Source of the DNA: Alphaproteobacteria bacterium
Lineage (GTDB): Bacteria; Pseudomonadota; Alphaproteobacteria; Thalassobaculales; Thalassobaculaceae
Reading direction: 5' to 3'
DNA length: 64,000 nt
Assembly: GCA_013203465.1 (NCBI GenBank)
Contig: JABMNR010000017.1
Coordinates: 33,596 to 97,595 of the forward strand
In this document: positions 37,288-46,592 of the stretch, in pieces
Layout of the letters: every line of letters starts with the position of its first letter
How positions within the stretch are numbered: position 1 is the stretch's first letter
Notes under the pieces: generated by a model
What the model was told of the DNA's origin: nothing
Databases searched by the model: none
What the model saw: the letters and a program-made list of their open reading frames with translations, nothing else
Made by a program: the position numbers and the translations under genes

Positions 37288-38892
37288 ATGACAGTCAAGG
37301 CCTATACCCACGGTAGACCAACCGTCCGCTCGACCGGCGGCATGGTCACATCGGCCCACCCGCTCGCCTCGTTCGCAGGCGCGCGCATGCTGGCCGACGG
37401 TGGAAACGCGTTCGACGCAATCGCCGCCACCGCCGCTGCTCTCAACGTCGTCGAACCGTTCATGTCAGGCCTTGCCGGGCTTGGCATGGCGATGGTTTAC
37501 ACCGCCACCGACAAGCGGGTCCGTGCGCTCGACTTCCATCCGCCGGTGCCACGCGCGTTCGACGCCGCCCGCATGAGCAAGCTTGATATCCGAGACGGCC
37601 CCAACGCCAGCGGCGTGCCGGGCAATCTCGCCGGCTGGTGTCGGTTGGTCTCCGAACTTGGAACCATGCCGCTCGATCGCATCTTCGCTCCGGCCATCCG
37701 CTACGCGCGGGAGGGCGTCCCGATCTCGCCATTCTATGTCGCGATGGTGGGGGCCAGCCGGAACCGGTCGATGCAGCCGGAATGGCAACGGGTCTATGTC
37801 GATGAGAGTGCCGAGGCCACGTTGAACACGGTTTTCCGACAACCGGAGCTCGCCGGCACGTTTGAGGCGATTGCCGGCGAGGGACCTGGGTATCTCTATG
37901 GTGGTCCGCTCGGCCGAAAGATGATCGATCATCTCCGCGGCCTTGGCGGGTGCATGACCGATGACGACCTGCTTGCGGCCGGGCCGTTCTGGGAAGAGCC
38001 GATCGTCGCCTCTTATCGTGGCCTCGACATTCACGTCCCGCCGCCGCCGGCCGAATCGTTTCAATTCCTCCTGACACTGCGCATCCTCGAAGGCCTCGAC
38101 CTCTCGTCGGCGGAGCATCTGTCGGCGGGTCATCTCGACCGTGTCTTCCGCGCCGTCCGCCTCGCCGCCGAGGCCCGTATCCGCAACAATAAATGCTCGC
38201 CCGAACGCGCGATGGCGCTGCTTGCGGAGGACGCCGTGGCGCCGTTGCGCGCCCGTGCCCGCTCGGCCGAACCGATCGCCGGCCGGACCGAGCAATATGG
38301 CGAGGGGCCGCTGCCGGATGTTGTTGAACGCCGGGAGCACACGACCTCGTTTTCAGCCATCGACCGGCATGGCAACGTCGTCTGCTTGACCCAGAGCCTA
38401 GGGGCGATGTTCGGCTCCGGAGTTGTGATCCCGGGCACCGGCGTGTGCATGAACAACTTCATGAATTGGGGCGATCTGCACCCGGACTCGCCGAACCGGC
38501 TGGTCGGCGGTGAGCGGTTCGGGATGTGCCTCGCGCCGTCGGTCTCACTGCGTGACGGCGAACCGGTGCTCGCCCTCGGCACGCCCGGGAGCTACGGTAT
38601 TCTCCAGACCCAGGCGCAAGCCGTCGTTCACCACCTCGACTTCGGGCTCGACATCCAGGCGGCGCTCGACGCGCCGCGAGCACGGCTGTGGGACGGCCGA
38701 CGGGTCGACCTCGAATCCCGGATCGAGGACGACGTCGTCGCCGACCTTAGAAGCCGCGGGCACGAGATCAACATGATCGAACCGTTCTCCATGTCATGTG
38801 GCGGCATGCACGCCATCAGCCGCGACCCCGACAGCGGTGCCTTAAACGGTGCCGCCGATTCCCGACGCGACGGAGCCGCGATCGCGGTGTAA
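37288..38892 (+). CDS. Gamma-glutamyltransferase-family protein
   Basis: This 534-residue Ntn-hydrolase self-cleaves before Thr352 in EHTTSFSAID to form two subunits and transfers or hydrolyses gamma-glutamyl or related acyl groups. GNAFDAIAATAAALNVVEPF (about 39-58) and FGSGVVIPGTG are typical. No signal peptide is present, unlike E. coli GGT, so it is probably cytoplasmic, consistent with acting on compounds brought in by the divergent Dpp importer. The start at 37288 has AAGGGA 9 bases upstream. Cephalosporin acylase and other GGT-like hydrolases share the fold, so the exact substrate is open. Confidence 0.85.
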   Translation: MTVKAYTHGRPTVRSTGGMVTSAHPLASFAGARMLADGGNAFDAIAATAAALNVVEPFMSGLAGLGMAMVYTATDKRVRALDFHPPVPRAFDAARMSKLDIRDGPNASGVPGNLAGWCRLVSELGTMPLDRIFAPAIRYAREGVPISPFYVAMVGASRNRSMQPEWQRVYVDESAEATLNTVFRQPELAGTFEAIAGEGPGYLYGGPLGRKMIDHLRGLGGCMTDDDLLAAGPFWEEPIVASYRGLDIHVPPPPAESFQFLLTLRILEGLDLSSAEHLSAGHLDRVFRAVRLAAEARIRNNKCSPERAMALLAEDAVAPLRARARSAEPIAGRTEQYGEGPLPDVVERREHTTSFSAIDRHGNVVCLTQSLGAMFGSGVVIPGTGVCMNNFMNWGDLHPDSPNRLVGGERFGMCLAPSVSLRDGEPVLALGTPGSYGILQTQAQAVVHHLDFGLDIQAALDAPRARLWDGRRVDLESRIEDDVVADLRSRGHEINMIEPFSMSCGGMHAISRDPDSGALNGAADSRRDGAAIAV

Positions 38893-38946
38893 ATGAGCCG
38901 TGTGCCGTGCGGATGATTGAAGGGTGGGCGATTAACGGAGGGCGAC

Positions 38947-40647
38947 ATGACGACGACGACGGGGCGGATCGTCTATGAAACTATCCGCAATCATGGAGTC
39001 GATTGTTTGTTTGGCATGGAGGATCCAATCCATGTCTTTCACGCCGTCGACCGGGCAACCACCCGGATCGTGACCGTGCGCGATGAAAAGCACGGCGCCA
39101 TCATGGCCCATGCCTATTCGCAGGTGACCGGCAGGCCTGGCGTCTGTGCCGCCACGTTTGGGCCGGGAGCGACCAACCTGATCACCGGCTTGCTGGAAGC
39201 TCAGCGGTCATCGGTGCCGGTGATCGCGCTGGTCCAGGACCACCCTCTAAATATGAAGGGCCGCCACGCCAGCAGCGAACTTGATACCCGCGCCGCGATG
39301 GCGCCCTTCGTCAAAGCGGTGATCCGCATCGACGCCGCCGAAGAGGCTGGAGACAAGACCCGCGCCGCTTTCCGCTTGGCGACGGGGGGCCGGCCGGGGC
39401 CGGTCGCGCTAATCTGTCCGACCGACGTCATGGCGGCCGAGAGCACCGCCGGCAGTGCGGCCGATCCGCTCTACATCTCCGTGCCGGCCAATCGGACGCG
39501 AGCCGACCGGGCGTCGATTGCCGCGACGGCCGATCTGCTGATAGCGGCCGAACGGCCGCTCTTGGTTGCCGGCGGTGGAAGCATTATTTCCGGCGCTTTC
39601 GCCGAGATCGCCGCATTGGCCGAGCTGTTCACCGTGCCGGTCGCCACCACCATGACCGGCAAGGGTGCCATCGCCGACAGCCACCCGCTGGCGCTCGGCG
39701 TGCTCGGCACCTCGACCGGCGGCAAGCTTGGCCGCGGCCGAATTGCCAATACATTTCTCGCCGAGGCCGATGTGGTTTTCATCATGGGGTCGCGCACGGG
39801 TCAGATCTGTTACAGCGACTGGACCCTGCCGAAACCCGGCACCAAGGTCATTCACCTGGATGTCGATCCAGCTGAGATCGGCCGCAACTTCGCGACCGAC
39901 GTGGCGATGGTGGGGGATGTGCGCGACAGCCTGCGCGATCTGCTGCAACATTGCGGCGATCATGAGCTGGGCCGACCGGCGCGCGATAACGGCGGCCGCA
40001 TCATCGAGATGAAGCAGGCTTGGGAGCGGGAAATGGCGCCGGTCGCCAACTCCGGCCAGCGGCCGATCCGGCCCGAACGCGTTTTCGCCGAGATCGACCG
40101 TGTCCTGGACGCCCGCAGCCTGTTGGTGGCCGACGCCAGCTATGTCACCGGTTGGTCGATGAGCCAGCTCATGGTGCCGACCAGCGGGCGTTTCATCCTG
40201 TCACCACGCGGCACCGGCGGTATTGGTTGGAGCTTGCCGGCGGCGATCGGTGCCAAGATCGGTGCACCCGATCGCGACGTCATCTGCGTCAGCGGCGATG
40301 GTGCCTTCGGCTATCAATTGGGTGAGCTTGAGACCGCCGCGCGCTACAACATTGATATCCTGGTGATCGTCTTCAACAACAGCACCTTGGCCTTTCAACG
40401 CCATTGGGAAGAGCTGGCCATGAATCGCTACCTCGACTGCGATTTCCTCGATGTCGACTATTCGGCCGTGGCCCGTGCCCTGAAATGCGGTGGCGAGAGC
40501 GTCGATGACCCAGCCGACTTAGCCGCCGCCATCGGACGCGGCCGCGCGTACGCCGGCCCTTACATAATCAACGCGGTCATCGATCCGGAAGCGGCCGCGC
40601 CGATCATAGGTTTCGACAAACCAATACCGAGCGGCGCCAGCCATTGA
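38947..40647 (+). CDS. Thiamine diphosphate-dependent enzyme, acetolactate-synthase-like
   Basis: This 566-residue protein has the three domains of the POX/AHAS family: the N-terminal PYR domain with catalytic Glu47 (VRDEKHG), a central domain (about 190-330), and the PP domain with the ThDP motif GDGAFG...NN at about 450-480. The start has GGAGGG 7 bases upstream. It is 54 bases after the GGT-like gene and probably co-transcribed. No small regulatory subunit is adjacent, so catabolic acetolactate synthase, a decarboxylase or a carboligase of 2-oxoacids is more likely than branched-chain biosynthesis. Confidence 0.85.
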   Translation: MTTTTGRIVYETIRNHGVDCLFGMEDPIHVFHAVDRATTRIVTVRDEKHGAIMAHAYSQVTGRPGVCAATFGPGATNLITGLLEAQRSSVPVIALVQDHPLNMKGRHASSELDTRAAMAPFVKAVIRIDAAEEAGDKTRAAFRLATGGRPGPVALICPTDVMAAESTAGSAADPLYISVPANRTRADRASIAATADLLIAAERPLLVAGGGSIISGAFAEIAALAELFTVPVATTMTGKGAIADSHPLALGVLGTSTGGKLGRGRIANTFLAEADVVFIMGSRTGQICYSDWTLPKPGTKVIHLDVDPAEIGRNFATDVAMVGDVRDSLRDLLQHCGDHELGRPARDNGGRIIEMKQAWEREMAPVANSGQRPIRPERVFAEIDRVLDARSLLVADASYVTGWSMSQLMVPTSGRFILSPRGTGGIGWSLPAAIGAKIGAPDRDVICVSGDGAFGYQLGELETAARYNIDILVIVFNNSTLAFQRHWEELAMNRYLDCDFLDVDYSAVARALKCGGESVDDPADLAAAIGRGRAYAGPYIINAVIDPEAAAPIIGFDKPIPSGASH

Positions 40648-40740
40648 TGAAGCGGTATCGATAACACCACCGCCCAAACCATTCCGTCGTCTATGGCATT
40701 GTGGCTCCAATAGCAGCTGGTATTTGAGCCTGGTCGTTTC

Positions 40741-41628
40741 TCAACGTGGTTTGGGCTTGCCGATCACGGCGACCCAGACATTGCGTAACATGCGGCCATC
40801 CAGCATCAGTGGCCCGGCGTGATAGCCGGCGCCGATCCGGTTGGCGCTTGGGCTGTACAGGATCTTTGCGTGATATTCGCTGCGGCTCCAGGCGAGCGCG
40901 ATCTCATCCGCCGAGAAGCCGTTGACGGCGATGGTCTCGCCAATCTCGATGACCTCGGCACCCTCGGCGGAGGCACGGTCCGACGCGGACGCGCCGTCGG
41001 GGTTCTCATGGTCGTAGAAGCCGCGCGCCACCATATCGGCGGCATGGCCTTGGGCCGCGCGGTCGAACGCGGGCTCCATGGTCAACGCATCGAGGCTCCG
41101 TGCCACGCGTAGTTGATTGATCGCCTCGACGAGTGCCGTGCGGGCGCCTGGAATGGCCGCGATCCGGGTGTCGGCCAGCACGATAACCCACAGATTCCGT
41201 ACCAGGGTGCCGTCCTTCATGGTCGCCGGGCCCTCGGCATGACCGACGCCGATCTCAGTGGCGACATCCGACAGCAGATCGATCCGGGTCGATCGGAGCT
41301 TGATCAACCGATCGACCAACGGCGGCACCCCATCGACGCCATGAACAATGATTTCCCGCGCCGCCGGTGGTTGAAATCCCGAGCGGGCCAGGCGCTCACC
41401 AAGGGAAACACCATCCGGCCCGACCTGACCCAGATAACCCTGCTCCAGCATCTCGCGGGCGTGTTCGGTTGCGGACTGGTCCAGCTCTGGTCGTGCGATC
41501 AGTGCCGACACGCCGGCTTCCGCCCGGTAAGTGTTAATCGTTGCCAGCAGCTCCGGCTCCGCCGCGAGTGTGCCCGTCGACGCGAACGCCGCGACGACGA
41601 CCACGATCAAGGCGGCGGGCCCGCGCAT
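40741..41628 (-). CDS. Secreted protein with two SCP/CAP domains
   Basis: This 295-residue protein with an N-terminal signal peptide (cleaved near STGTLAA-EPE) is built from two tandem SCP-like halves. Each begins with a LL/VE-A-IN-x-YR/LR helix (about residues 26 and 166), has a HA-x-xM helix and ends in a V-R-N-L/V-W-V strand (about 135 and 285). CAP proteins are extracellular and often bind lipids or act as proteases. The second half keeps the HxxxM and GETI elements better. It starts 3 bases beyond the end of the SDR gene and may be co-transcribed with it. Confidence 0.75.
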   Translation of the reverse strand: MRGPAALIVVVVAAFASTGTLAAEPELLATINTYRAEAGVSALIARPELDQSATEHAREMLEQGYLGQVGPDGVSLGERLARSGFQPPAAREIIVHGVDGVPPLVDRLIKLRSTRIDLLSDVATEIGVGHAEGPATMKDGTLVRNLWVIVLADTRIAAIPGARTALVEAINQLRVARSLDALTMEPAFDRAAQGHAADMVARGFYDHENPDGASASDRASAEGAEVIEIGETIAVNGFSADEIALAWSRSEYHAKILYSPSANRIGAGYHAGPLMLDGRMLRNVWVAVIGKPKPR

Positions 41629-41630
41629 GC

Positions 41631-42407
41631 TCAGGCCAATCCTTCCAATCCGGCGTCGACGCTGAGCGACTGGCCGGTGATGTGGCGTCCGGCCTCGGAG
41701 CAGATGAACAGGATCTGATGCGCGATGTCGGAGGCGGTTACGAATGTCTTCATCGACGTGATCTCGGCCATCTGCGAGCGCATCGCGTTTTCCGAAATGC
41801 TAGCCGCCTCGGCCTTGGCCCGGATTACCCGGTCGATCCGGTCACCCTCGACCGGTCCCGGCTGGATGCAGTTGACCCGGATGCCGTGCGGTCCGAGTTC
41901 CATGGCGCAGGTGCGGGTGAAGCCGACGATGGCGAACTTCGCGGCCGAATAGGGGCTGCGCAGCGGGAAGCCGAACTTGCCGGCGGCCGAGGATAGATTG
42001 ACGATGCTGCCGCCGCCCGACGCTTTAAGAGCGGGTGTCGCTTTTTGCGTTCCAAGAAAGACGCTGGTCAAGTTGACGGTCAGGCAGGCGTTCCAGTCAT
42101 CGAGCGAAACCTCTTCCACCGGGGCGGTGGGGCCGGCGGTCCCGGCGTTGTTCACCAGGATGTCGAGCCCGCCGAGGCTGTCGAGCGCGCGGCCGAAAAA
42201 GTCGTCGAGCGCGTTCGGATCGCCAACGTCGCATCGCTCGCCCTTGAGCCCCGGAATGCCACCACGCGCGCTTTCCAAGGCGTCTTGGTCGATATCGCAG
42301 GTGTAAACACGGGCGCCGGCGGCGCTGAACACCTCGGCGGTCTTGCGTCCAATACCGGAGCCGCCCGCTGTAATAATTACCCGTTTCCCCGTCAGATCGA
42401 GATTCAC
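41631..42407 (-). CDS. SDR-family oxidoreductase
   Basis: This 258-residue classical short-chain dehydrogenase has TAGGSGIGRKTA near 13-24, Asp39 after the second strand suggesting NAD preference, NNAG, and YSAAK near residue 150. It overlaps nothing and is followed closely by the SCP protein gene. Substrate unknown; the sequence resembles 3-oxoacyl- or polyol-type dehydrogenases equally. Confidence 0.88.
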   Translation of the reverse strand: MNLDLTGKRVIITAGGSGIGRKTAEVFSAAGARVYTCDIDQDALESARGGIPGLKGERCDVGDPNALDDFFGRALDSLGGLDILVNNAGTAGPTAPVEEVSLDDWNACLTVNLTSVFLGTQKATPALKASGGGSIVNLSSAAGKFGFPLRSPYSAAKFAIVGFTRTCAMELGPHGIRVNCIQPGPVEGDRIDRVIRAKAEAASISENAMRSQMAEITSMKTFVTASDIAHQILFICSEAGRHITGQSLSVDAGLEGLA

Positions 42408-42461
42408 GACCCAGTCCTCCCCGTTGTGCGGGCGAGACTATAGCTCGGTCAGAGCGGCGGG

Positions 42462-43088
42462 TCAGGGGGCGAGGTTGAGCTTTTCGCGAACCTTTTCGCG
42501 GATCTTGTCGATGTCGTCACCGCTGAGGCTGAGACCGGCCACCACAAAGGAAAGGGATAAACCAAGCGCTGACATTGCGGCGCCCAAACCCCAGGCCGGT
42601 CCATAGACCTCCCAGACGAAAACGATGCCAAACCAGAATGCGGTGAACGAGGCCACCGCCGCCAACAACAAAAAGCCGATGCGCAGGCAGAGCCCGCCGA
42701 TGCGGTGCGCCGACATCATCTCACGCAACGCGACCGAGGCCTCGGCCTCGCTGATGGCGCGGGTGATCTTCTTCTGCGCAACCCGGGACCAATCCCGGTA
42801 GGCCATGCCGCTGCCGCCGTCGATCCGTCCAGGATTGAGAATGGCCTTCTTCAGGGCATCGACAACTTCTGACGCCCGCTCGCTGGCCGAGCGACGTTTG
42901 AGGCTGGGGAACAGCGGCTCATTGTCGTCGTCGCGCGTTGCGTCGTCGTCCCAACTCTCGAACCGGTCATCCGACGGGTCCTCTGGGGCCGAACCACGGT
43001 TACCGCCAGCGCGGCTCAAGATGGTCGTCCGGCGTGCGGTGGAGATACTTGGACGGCGCATGCGTCGCTCGATGATTGTTTCGCTCAC
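42462..43088 (-). CDS. Membrane protein of unknown function, partner of PilZ protein
   Basis: This 208-residue protein is not one I recognise. It has an acidic, low-complexity N-terminal half (DSFESWDDD-type region around 40-60), a middle helical part, two predicted membrane helices (about 130-152 and 160-183), and an amphipathic basic C-terminal helix (DKIREKVREKLN). Its ATG overlaps the PilZ gene stop (ATGA), so the two are coupled and may work together. Confidence 0.65.
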   Translation of the reverse strand: MSETIIERRMRRPSISTARRTTILSRAGGNRGSAPEDPSDDRFESWDDDATRDDDNEPLFPSLKRRSASERASEVVDALKKAILNPGRIDGGSGMAYRDWSRVAQKKITRAISEAEASVALREMMSAHRIGGLCLRIGFLLLAAVASFTAFWFGIVFVWEVYGPAWGLGAAMSALGLSLSFVVAGLSLSGDDIDKIREKVREKLNLAP

Positions 43089-43435
43089 GCTTGGCCTCGT
43101 ACCAAGCGCTCCCGAAAATACCGGCTCAACGTGTCGAAAGCGATGCTGTCGAGTGATTCGAAGGCCAGCCCCAGATCGGCGCTGGTTTTGTCGAGCCTCC
43201 GAACATGGGCGTTGGCCTTGAACAGCGCGCCAGGGCCGGCCGTCGGGACGAACACGCGCATGGGCGTGCTTTCGCCGGCTGTTAGTGAGCCAATGTAGTC
43301 GAGCACCCGCAAGCCGCCCAGGCTCCAGTCGCCGATGGCGTAGGGAGTGCTGCCGATGACCACGGTCATCGGCGATGTGACGCGGCGGTCGCGCCGGCGA
43401 TCACGTCGTCGGCCAGTGGGGATGATCCGTGGCAT
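43085..43435 (-). CDS. PilZ-domain protein
   Basis: This 116-residue protein starts with an arginine-rich stretch at 9-18 followed by DWSLGG at 36-41, matching the RxxxR...D/NxSxxG signature of c-di-GMP-binding PilZ domains. The rest is a compact beta-barrel-like sequence. The start at 43435 has AAAGGTG 8 bases upstream. It may pass a c-di-GMP signal to the coupled membrane protein (inference). Confidence 0.8.
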   Translation of the reverse strand: MPRIIPTGRRRDRRRDRRVTSPMTVVIGSTPYAIGDWSLGGLRVLDYIGSLTAGESTPMRVFVPTAGPGALFKANAHVRRLDKTSADLGLAFESLDSIAFDTLSRYFRERLVRGQA

Positions 43436-43680
43436 GGTTGGGCACCTTTCGTCGCCTGATCGTTGTCGGGTGCGCTTGCCGCCTAGTGGGGTAAAGGAAG
43501 GGCGCGACGATCTAGTAGCAACCTGCGTGCCAAGATGCGGAGCGCAATTTTTCGCGATTCGCGACGGCAAGGGAGAGTGTGGGGGCGAGAGTTGCCGCGA
43601 TGAACGCGCCGTTCGGCAGATTCTGCCTTACTTTCAGCGAGGCCGGCACGCCTGCAGGGCATTTCCGCCGCGCCGGCGGG

Positions 43681-43962
43681 TCAGGCGGAGCGGGCGTCGC
43701 TCCAACCCTGGCCGGGCCAAGCGGGGCGTGTGGCGATGTCCTTGGCACCACAGGCGCTGCACCGCATTCGGGCGCCGATCTCCGGCACGGGGAAATTCGG
43801 GCCCAACTGCGCGATCAGCGCCGGGGTTTCCAACTCGGCGTGATGGCCGCAGCGGTTGCACCAGCAAAACACATCGACCCCGGCGTTGAGCAGATTTGCC
43901 AGCCGGGTTACCGAACGGCGGCGATCCTCGCTGTGGATGAGCTGTTGCTTGAAACGTCCCAT
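43681..43962 (-). CDS. Small zinc-ribbon-like protein
   Basis: This 93-residue protein of unknown function has two cysteine knuckles: CWCNRC near 33-38 and CSACG near 71-75, about 35 residues apart, as in zinc ribbons. The N-terminus is basic. The ATG at 43962 is chosen because the preceding residues of the open frame (to 44031) do not look like protein and overlap the promoter region. Its 245-base downstream gap (43436-43680) holds no gene. Confidence 0.6.
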   Translation of the reverse strand: MGRFKQQLIHSEDRRRSVTRLANLLNAGVDVFCWCNRCGHHAELETPALIAQLGPNFPVPEIGARMRCSACGAKDIATRPAWPGQGWSDARSA

Positions 43963-44058
43963 ATTGGCCGCCGTTGATGATGGCAAAGATGAAATGAGAA
44001 CATAACAAGAACATTTTGTTCGGGCAAGCATAATAAATACCCGCCCGCCGATGCTGGA

Positions 44059-44397
44059 TCAGCCGGTGACCAGCCGTGGAAGTTTTTCGAACGTCGACAC
44101 GACCTCGTGCAACGAGCTGCTGGTCTTCAGGCGTCTTGCGCCATTGAACAGCGCGTAGGTCGGTTTTTTCTGGCCACGCCGTTGGATCTTGGCAATGGCA
44201 TAGAGAGCGCGCTCGTGGCTGTGGCGGAAGATCGAAAACACCGCCATGTCGTCGTGTCGGTCGAGCGCGTAGTCCCGCCATTCGCCGGCGATGACACGAC
44301 TTGAGTACAGCGACAAGAGCTGGCTCAGCTCCTGCCGTGTGAAGAAAAAATGCTTGGAAAGAGGTCGTTGGCTCGAGAGGCGGATAAGATTATCCAT
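44059..44397 (-). CDS. DUF2794 family protein
   Basis: This 112-residue protein matches the DUF2794 family known from Alphaproteobacteria: FFFTRQELSQLLSLYSSRV, GEWRDYALD and SHERALYAIAK are family landmarks. Function is unknown. It is divergent from the yfgM-bamB-der operon across 177 bases. Confidence 0.8.
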   Translation of the reverse strand: MDNLIRLSSQRPLSKHFFFTRQELSQLLSLYSSRVIAGEWRDYALDRHDDMAVFSIFRHSHERALYAIAKIQRRGQKKPTYALFNGARRLKTSSSLHEVVSTFEKLPRLVTG

Positions 44398-44574
44398 CGA
44401 CTGGCGTCATTCCCCGTATAGTCAAACCTTCATATTTCAGTTTTCCCGAATTCAACCTCGGGGTAAACCCCACTGCGCGCCGATGCGTACCGCCTCGATA
44501 CCGACGGTGACAGTCCGGGCTTAACGGTCCGACGGTTGCTTGCGGAGTTAAACAAGCCGAACGGAGAAACAACC

Positions 44575-45216
44575 GTGACCGACATCTTCCGGGAAGTCGA
44601 CGAAGAGCTGCAACAGGAGCGGGTGGCGAAGTTATGGAGCCGCTACGGCAGTTGGGTGATCGCCGCCGCCGTGGCCATCGTGCTCGCGGTGGCGGGCAAT
44701 GTCGGCTGGAAGGAGTGGCGTGCTCAGGCGCAGGCCGGGCGCGCGGCTCAATATGCCGCTGCCGTCCGTTTGCTGGACCAGGATAGCCCGCGCGATGCCG
44801 CCAACGCGTTCGCCGCGCTGGCCGAGAGCGCGAGCAACGGCTACGCGACAATCGCTCGGTTGAGCCAGGCCGCCGCTTTGGCGAAGGCAGGGGACGCCGA
44901 GGGGGCGGTCGCCGCCTACGATGCACTGGTAGCAGTCGGTGCCGAGGAACCTTATGCTGGGTTGGCACGCCTGCGCGCTGTGCGACTGCAAATCGGCGTG
45001 GCCGACAGTGAAACGCTTCGTGCGGCCCTGGCGCCGGTCTTGGAGGCTGGGAATCCTTGGCATGCGTTGGCTCGGGAAACCGAAGCGGCGATCGCCCTGG
45101 CGGCGGGTGACCGGGACGGCGCGGTTACGATCTTCAAGACGTTGGCTGATGCCCCTGACGCACCGGCGGCGCTCCGTGCACGGGCGGCCGAGATGGTGCG
45201 TGCGTTGGGCGGTTGA
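44575..45216 (+). CDS. yfgM: YfgM-like TPR membrane protein
   Basis: This 213-residue protein has a short cytoplasmic N-terminus, one membrane anchor at about 26-46, and periplasmic TPR-type helices to the end. YfgM works with the periplasmic chaperone network and the Sec translocon in E. coli. The start is GTG at 44575 with GGAGAA 7 bases upstream; the frame is open to 44536. It is first of three genes with bamB and der, a conserved order in Proteobacteria. Confidence 0.82.
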   Translation: MTDIFREVDEELQQERVAKLWSRYGSWVIAAAVAIVLAVAGNVGWKEWRAQAQAGRAAQYAAAVRLLDQDSPRDAANAFAALAESASNGYATIARLSQAAALAKAGDAEGAVAAYDALVAVGAEEPYAGLARLRAVRLQIGVADSETLRAALAPVLEAGNPWHALARETEAAIALAAGDRDGAVTIFKTLADAPDAPAALRARAAEMVRALGG

Positions 45217-45250
45217 TTAAGCCAACACAAAAAAAGAACGAGCGACGATC

Positions 45251-46582
45251 ATGATCACGACGCGGCACAGCCTAGCGTTGATCACCCTGATTGGGCTCGC
45301 TGGTTGCGGGTTCGGTGACGGCAACTTCTTCGGTGAGACCACCGATAAGCCGCTTCCTGGCGAGCGCATTCCGATCATGCTGATGGATGACGGGTTGAAG
45401 GTCGACCTGGCGCTGAAGGACTTCGCGGTGATTCTGCCGCGGCCCTACGTCAACGCGGACTGGCCGCAACCGGGCGGCAGTGCCTCCAAGTCCTTGGGGC
45501 ATCTGGACGCGGCCGACGTGCTGACCGAGGCCTGGAGCGTCTCGATTGGCGATGGTGGCGATGATGAGCGCGTCCTGCTCACCCAACCCGTGGTGATCGA
45601 TGGCCGCGTTCTGACACTAGACGCCGAGGCTAACCTGAGAGCCTTCAACGCCGAGACCGGCGGCAGACTGTGGGAGCGCGATCTCGAACCGGCGGATGAG
45701 GATGAAGCGGTCTATGCTGGCGGCATCGCCGCCGATGGAAACAGGGTGTTCGCGATTACCGGCTATGGCGAAGCGATGGCGCTGGCGCTTGAGGATGGTC
45801 GCGAGTTGTGGCGTGTGCGCCTTCCAGGGCCGGTGCGCGGCGCGCCGACGGTGGCGGATGGACGTGTGTTCGCGGTCACTCTCGGGAACCGCTCGATTGC
45901 TCTGTCGGCTGAGGATGGAAGCCGTCTCTGGGAACACCAGGGGATCAGTGAGGCGGCTTCTCTGCTGGGCGGGGCTGCACCGGCGGTCGACGCGACCACC
46001 ATCCTGGTGCCTTATTCGTCGGGTGAGATTTTCGCGCTCGGGGTCGAGACGGGCCGTGTCAACTGGCTCGAAAACCTGTCCAGCATACGGGCGCTGGACG
46101 CGATCTCGCGGTTGGCGGACATTCGCGGCAACCCTGTGATCGACAACGATCTGGCGTTCGCGGTGAGCCATGCCCGGCGCATGGTGGCGATCGATCTCAG
46201 AACGGGTGGCCGGGTATGGGAGCGCGGCATCGGTGGCGTGCATATGCCATGGGTCGCGGGTGAGTTCGTGTTCGTGGTTGGTCTCGACGGCGAGGTGGTG
46301 GCGTTGACTAGACGCGACGGTCGTGTCCGTTGGGTGCACCGGTTGCCGCCCTTCGAGGACATGGAGGATAAGACCGGTGCGATCCAGTACGCGGGACCGG
46401 TGCTGGTCGGCGACCGGTTGTTGGTCGGCTCCTCCGACGGCTTTCTCTACGCTATCTCGCCGTATACCGGCACGCTACTCGGCCGCCTCGATATCGGCTC
46501 GACCATTTATGTCCCGCCCTTGGTTGCTGGGGGTACGGTCTACGTTCTGACCGACGACGGCACGCTGCACGCTTTCCGGTGA
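45251..46582 (+). CDS. bamB: Outer-membrane assembly lipoprotein BamB
   Basis: This 443-residue lipoprotein has a lipobox LAGC with Cys19 and then PQQ-type beta-propeller repeats with recurring tryptophan-docking WE/WR motifs (LWERD, LWRVRL, LWEHQ, VWERG, RWVH). It is the BamA-binding scaffold of the beta-barrel assembly machine. About 35 bases separate it from yfgM and 10 from der, so one operon is likely. Confidence 0.92.
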   Translation: MITTRHSLALITLIGLAGCGFGDGNFFGETTDKPLPGERIPIMLMDDGLKVDLALKDFAVILPRPYVNADWPQPGGSASKSLGHLDAADVLTEAWSVSIGDGGDDERVLLTQPVVIDGRVLTLDAEANLRAFNAETGGRLWERDLEPADEDEAVYAGGIAADGNRVFAITGYGEAMALALEDGRELWRVRLPGPVRGAPTVADGRVFAVTLGNRSIALSAEDGSRLWEHQGISEAASLLGGAAPAVDATTILVPYSSGEIFALGVETGRVNWLENLSSIRALDAISRLADIRGNPVIDNDLAFAVSHARRMVAIDLRTGGRVWERGIGGVHMPWVAGEFVFVVGLDGEVVALTRRDGRVRWVHRLPPFEDMEDKTGAIQYAGPVLVGDRLLVGSSDGFLYAISPYTGTLLGRLDIGSTIYVPPLVAGGTVYVLTDDGTLHAFR

Positions 46583-46592
46583 GTAAAATACC

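Noticed and set aside
37465..38340. 291-codon minus-strand frame inside the GGT-like gene
   Set aside because: It is antisense shadow; the plus-strand protein has a conserved catalytic site.
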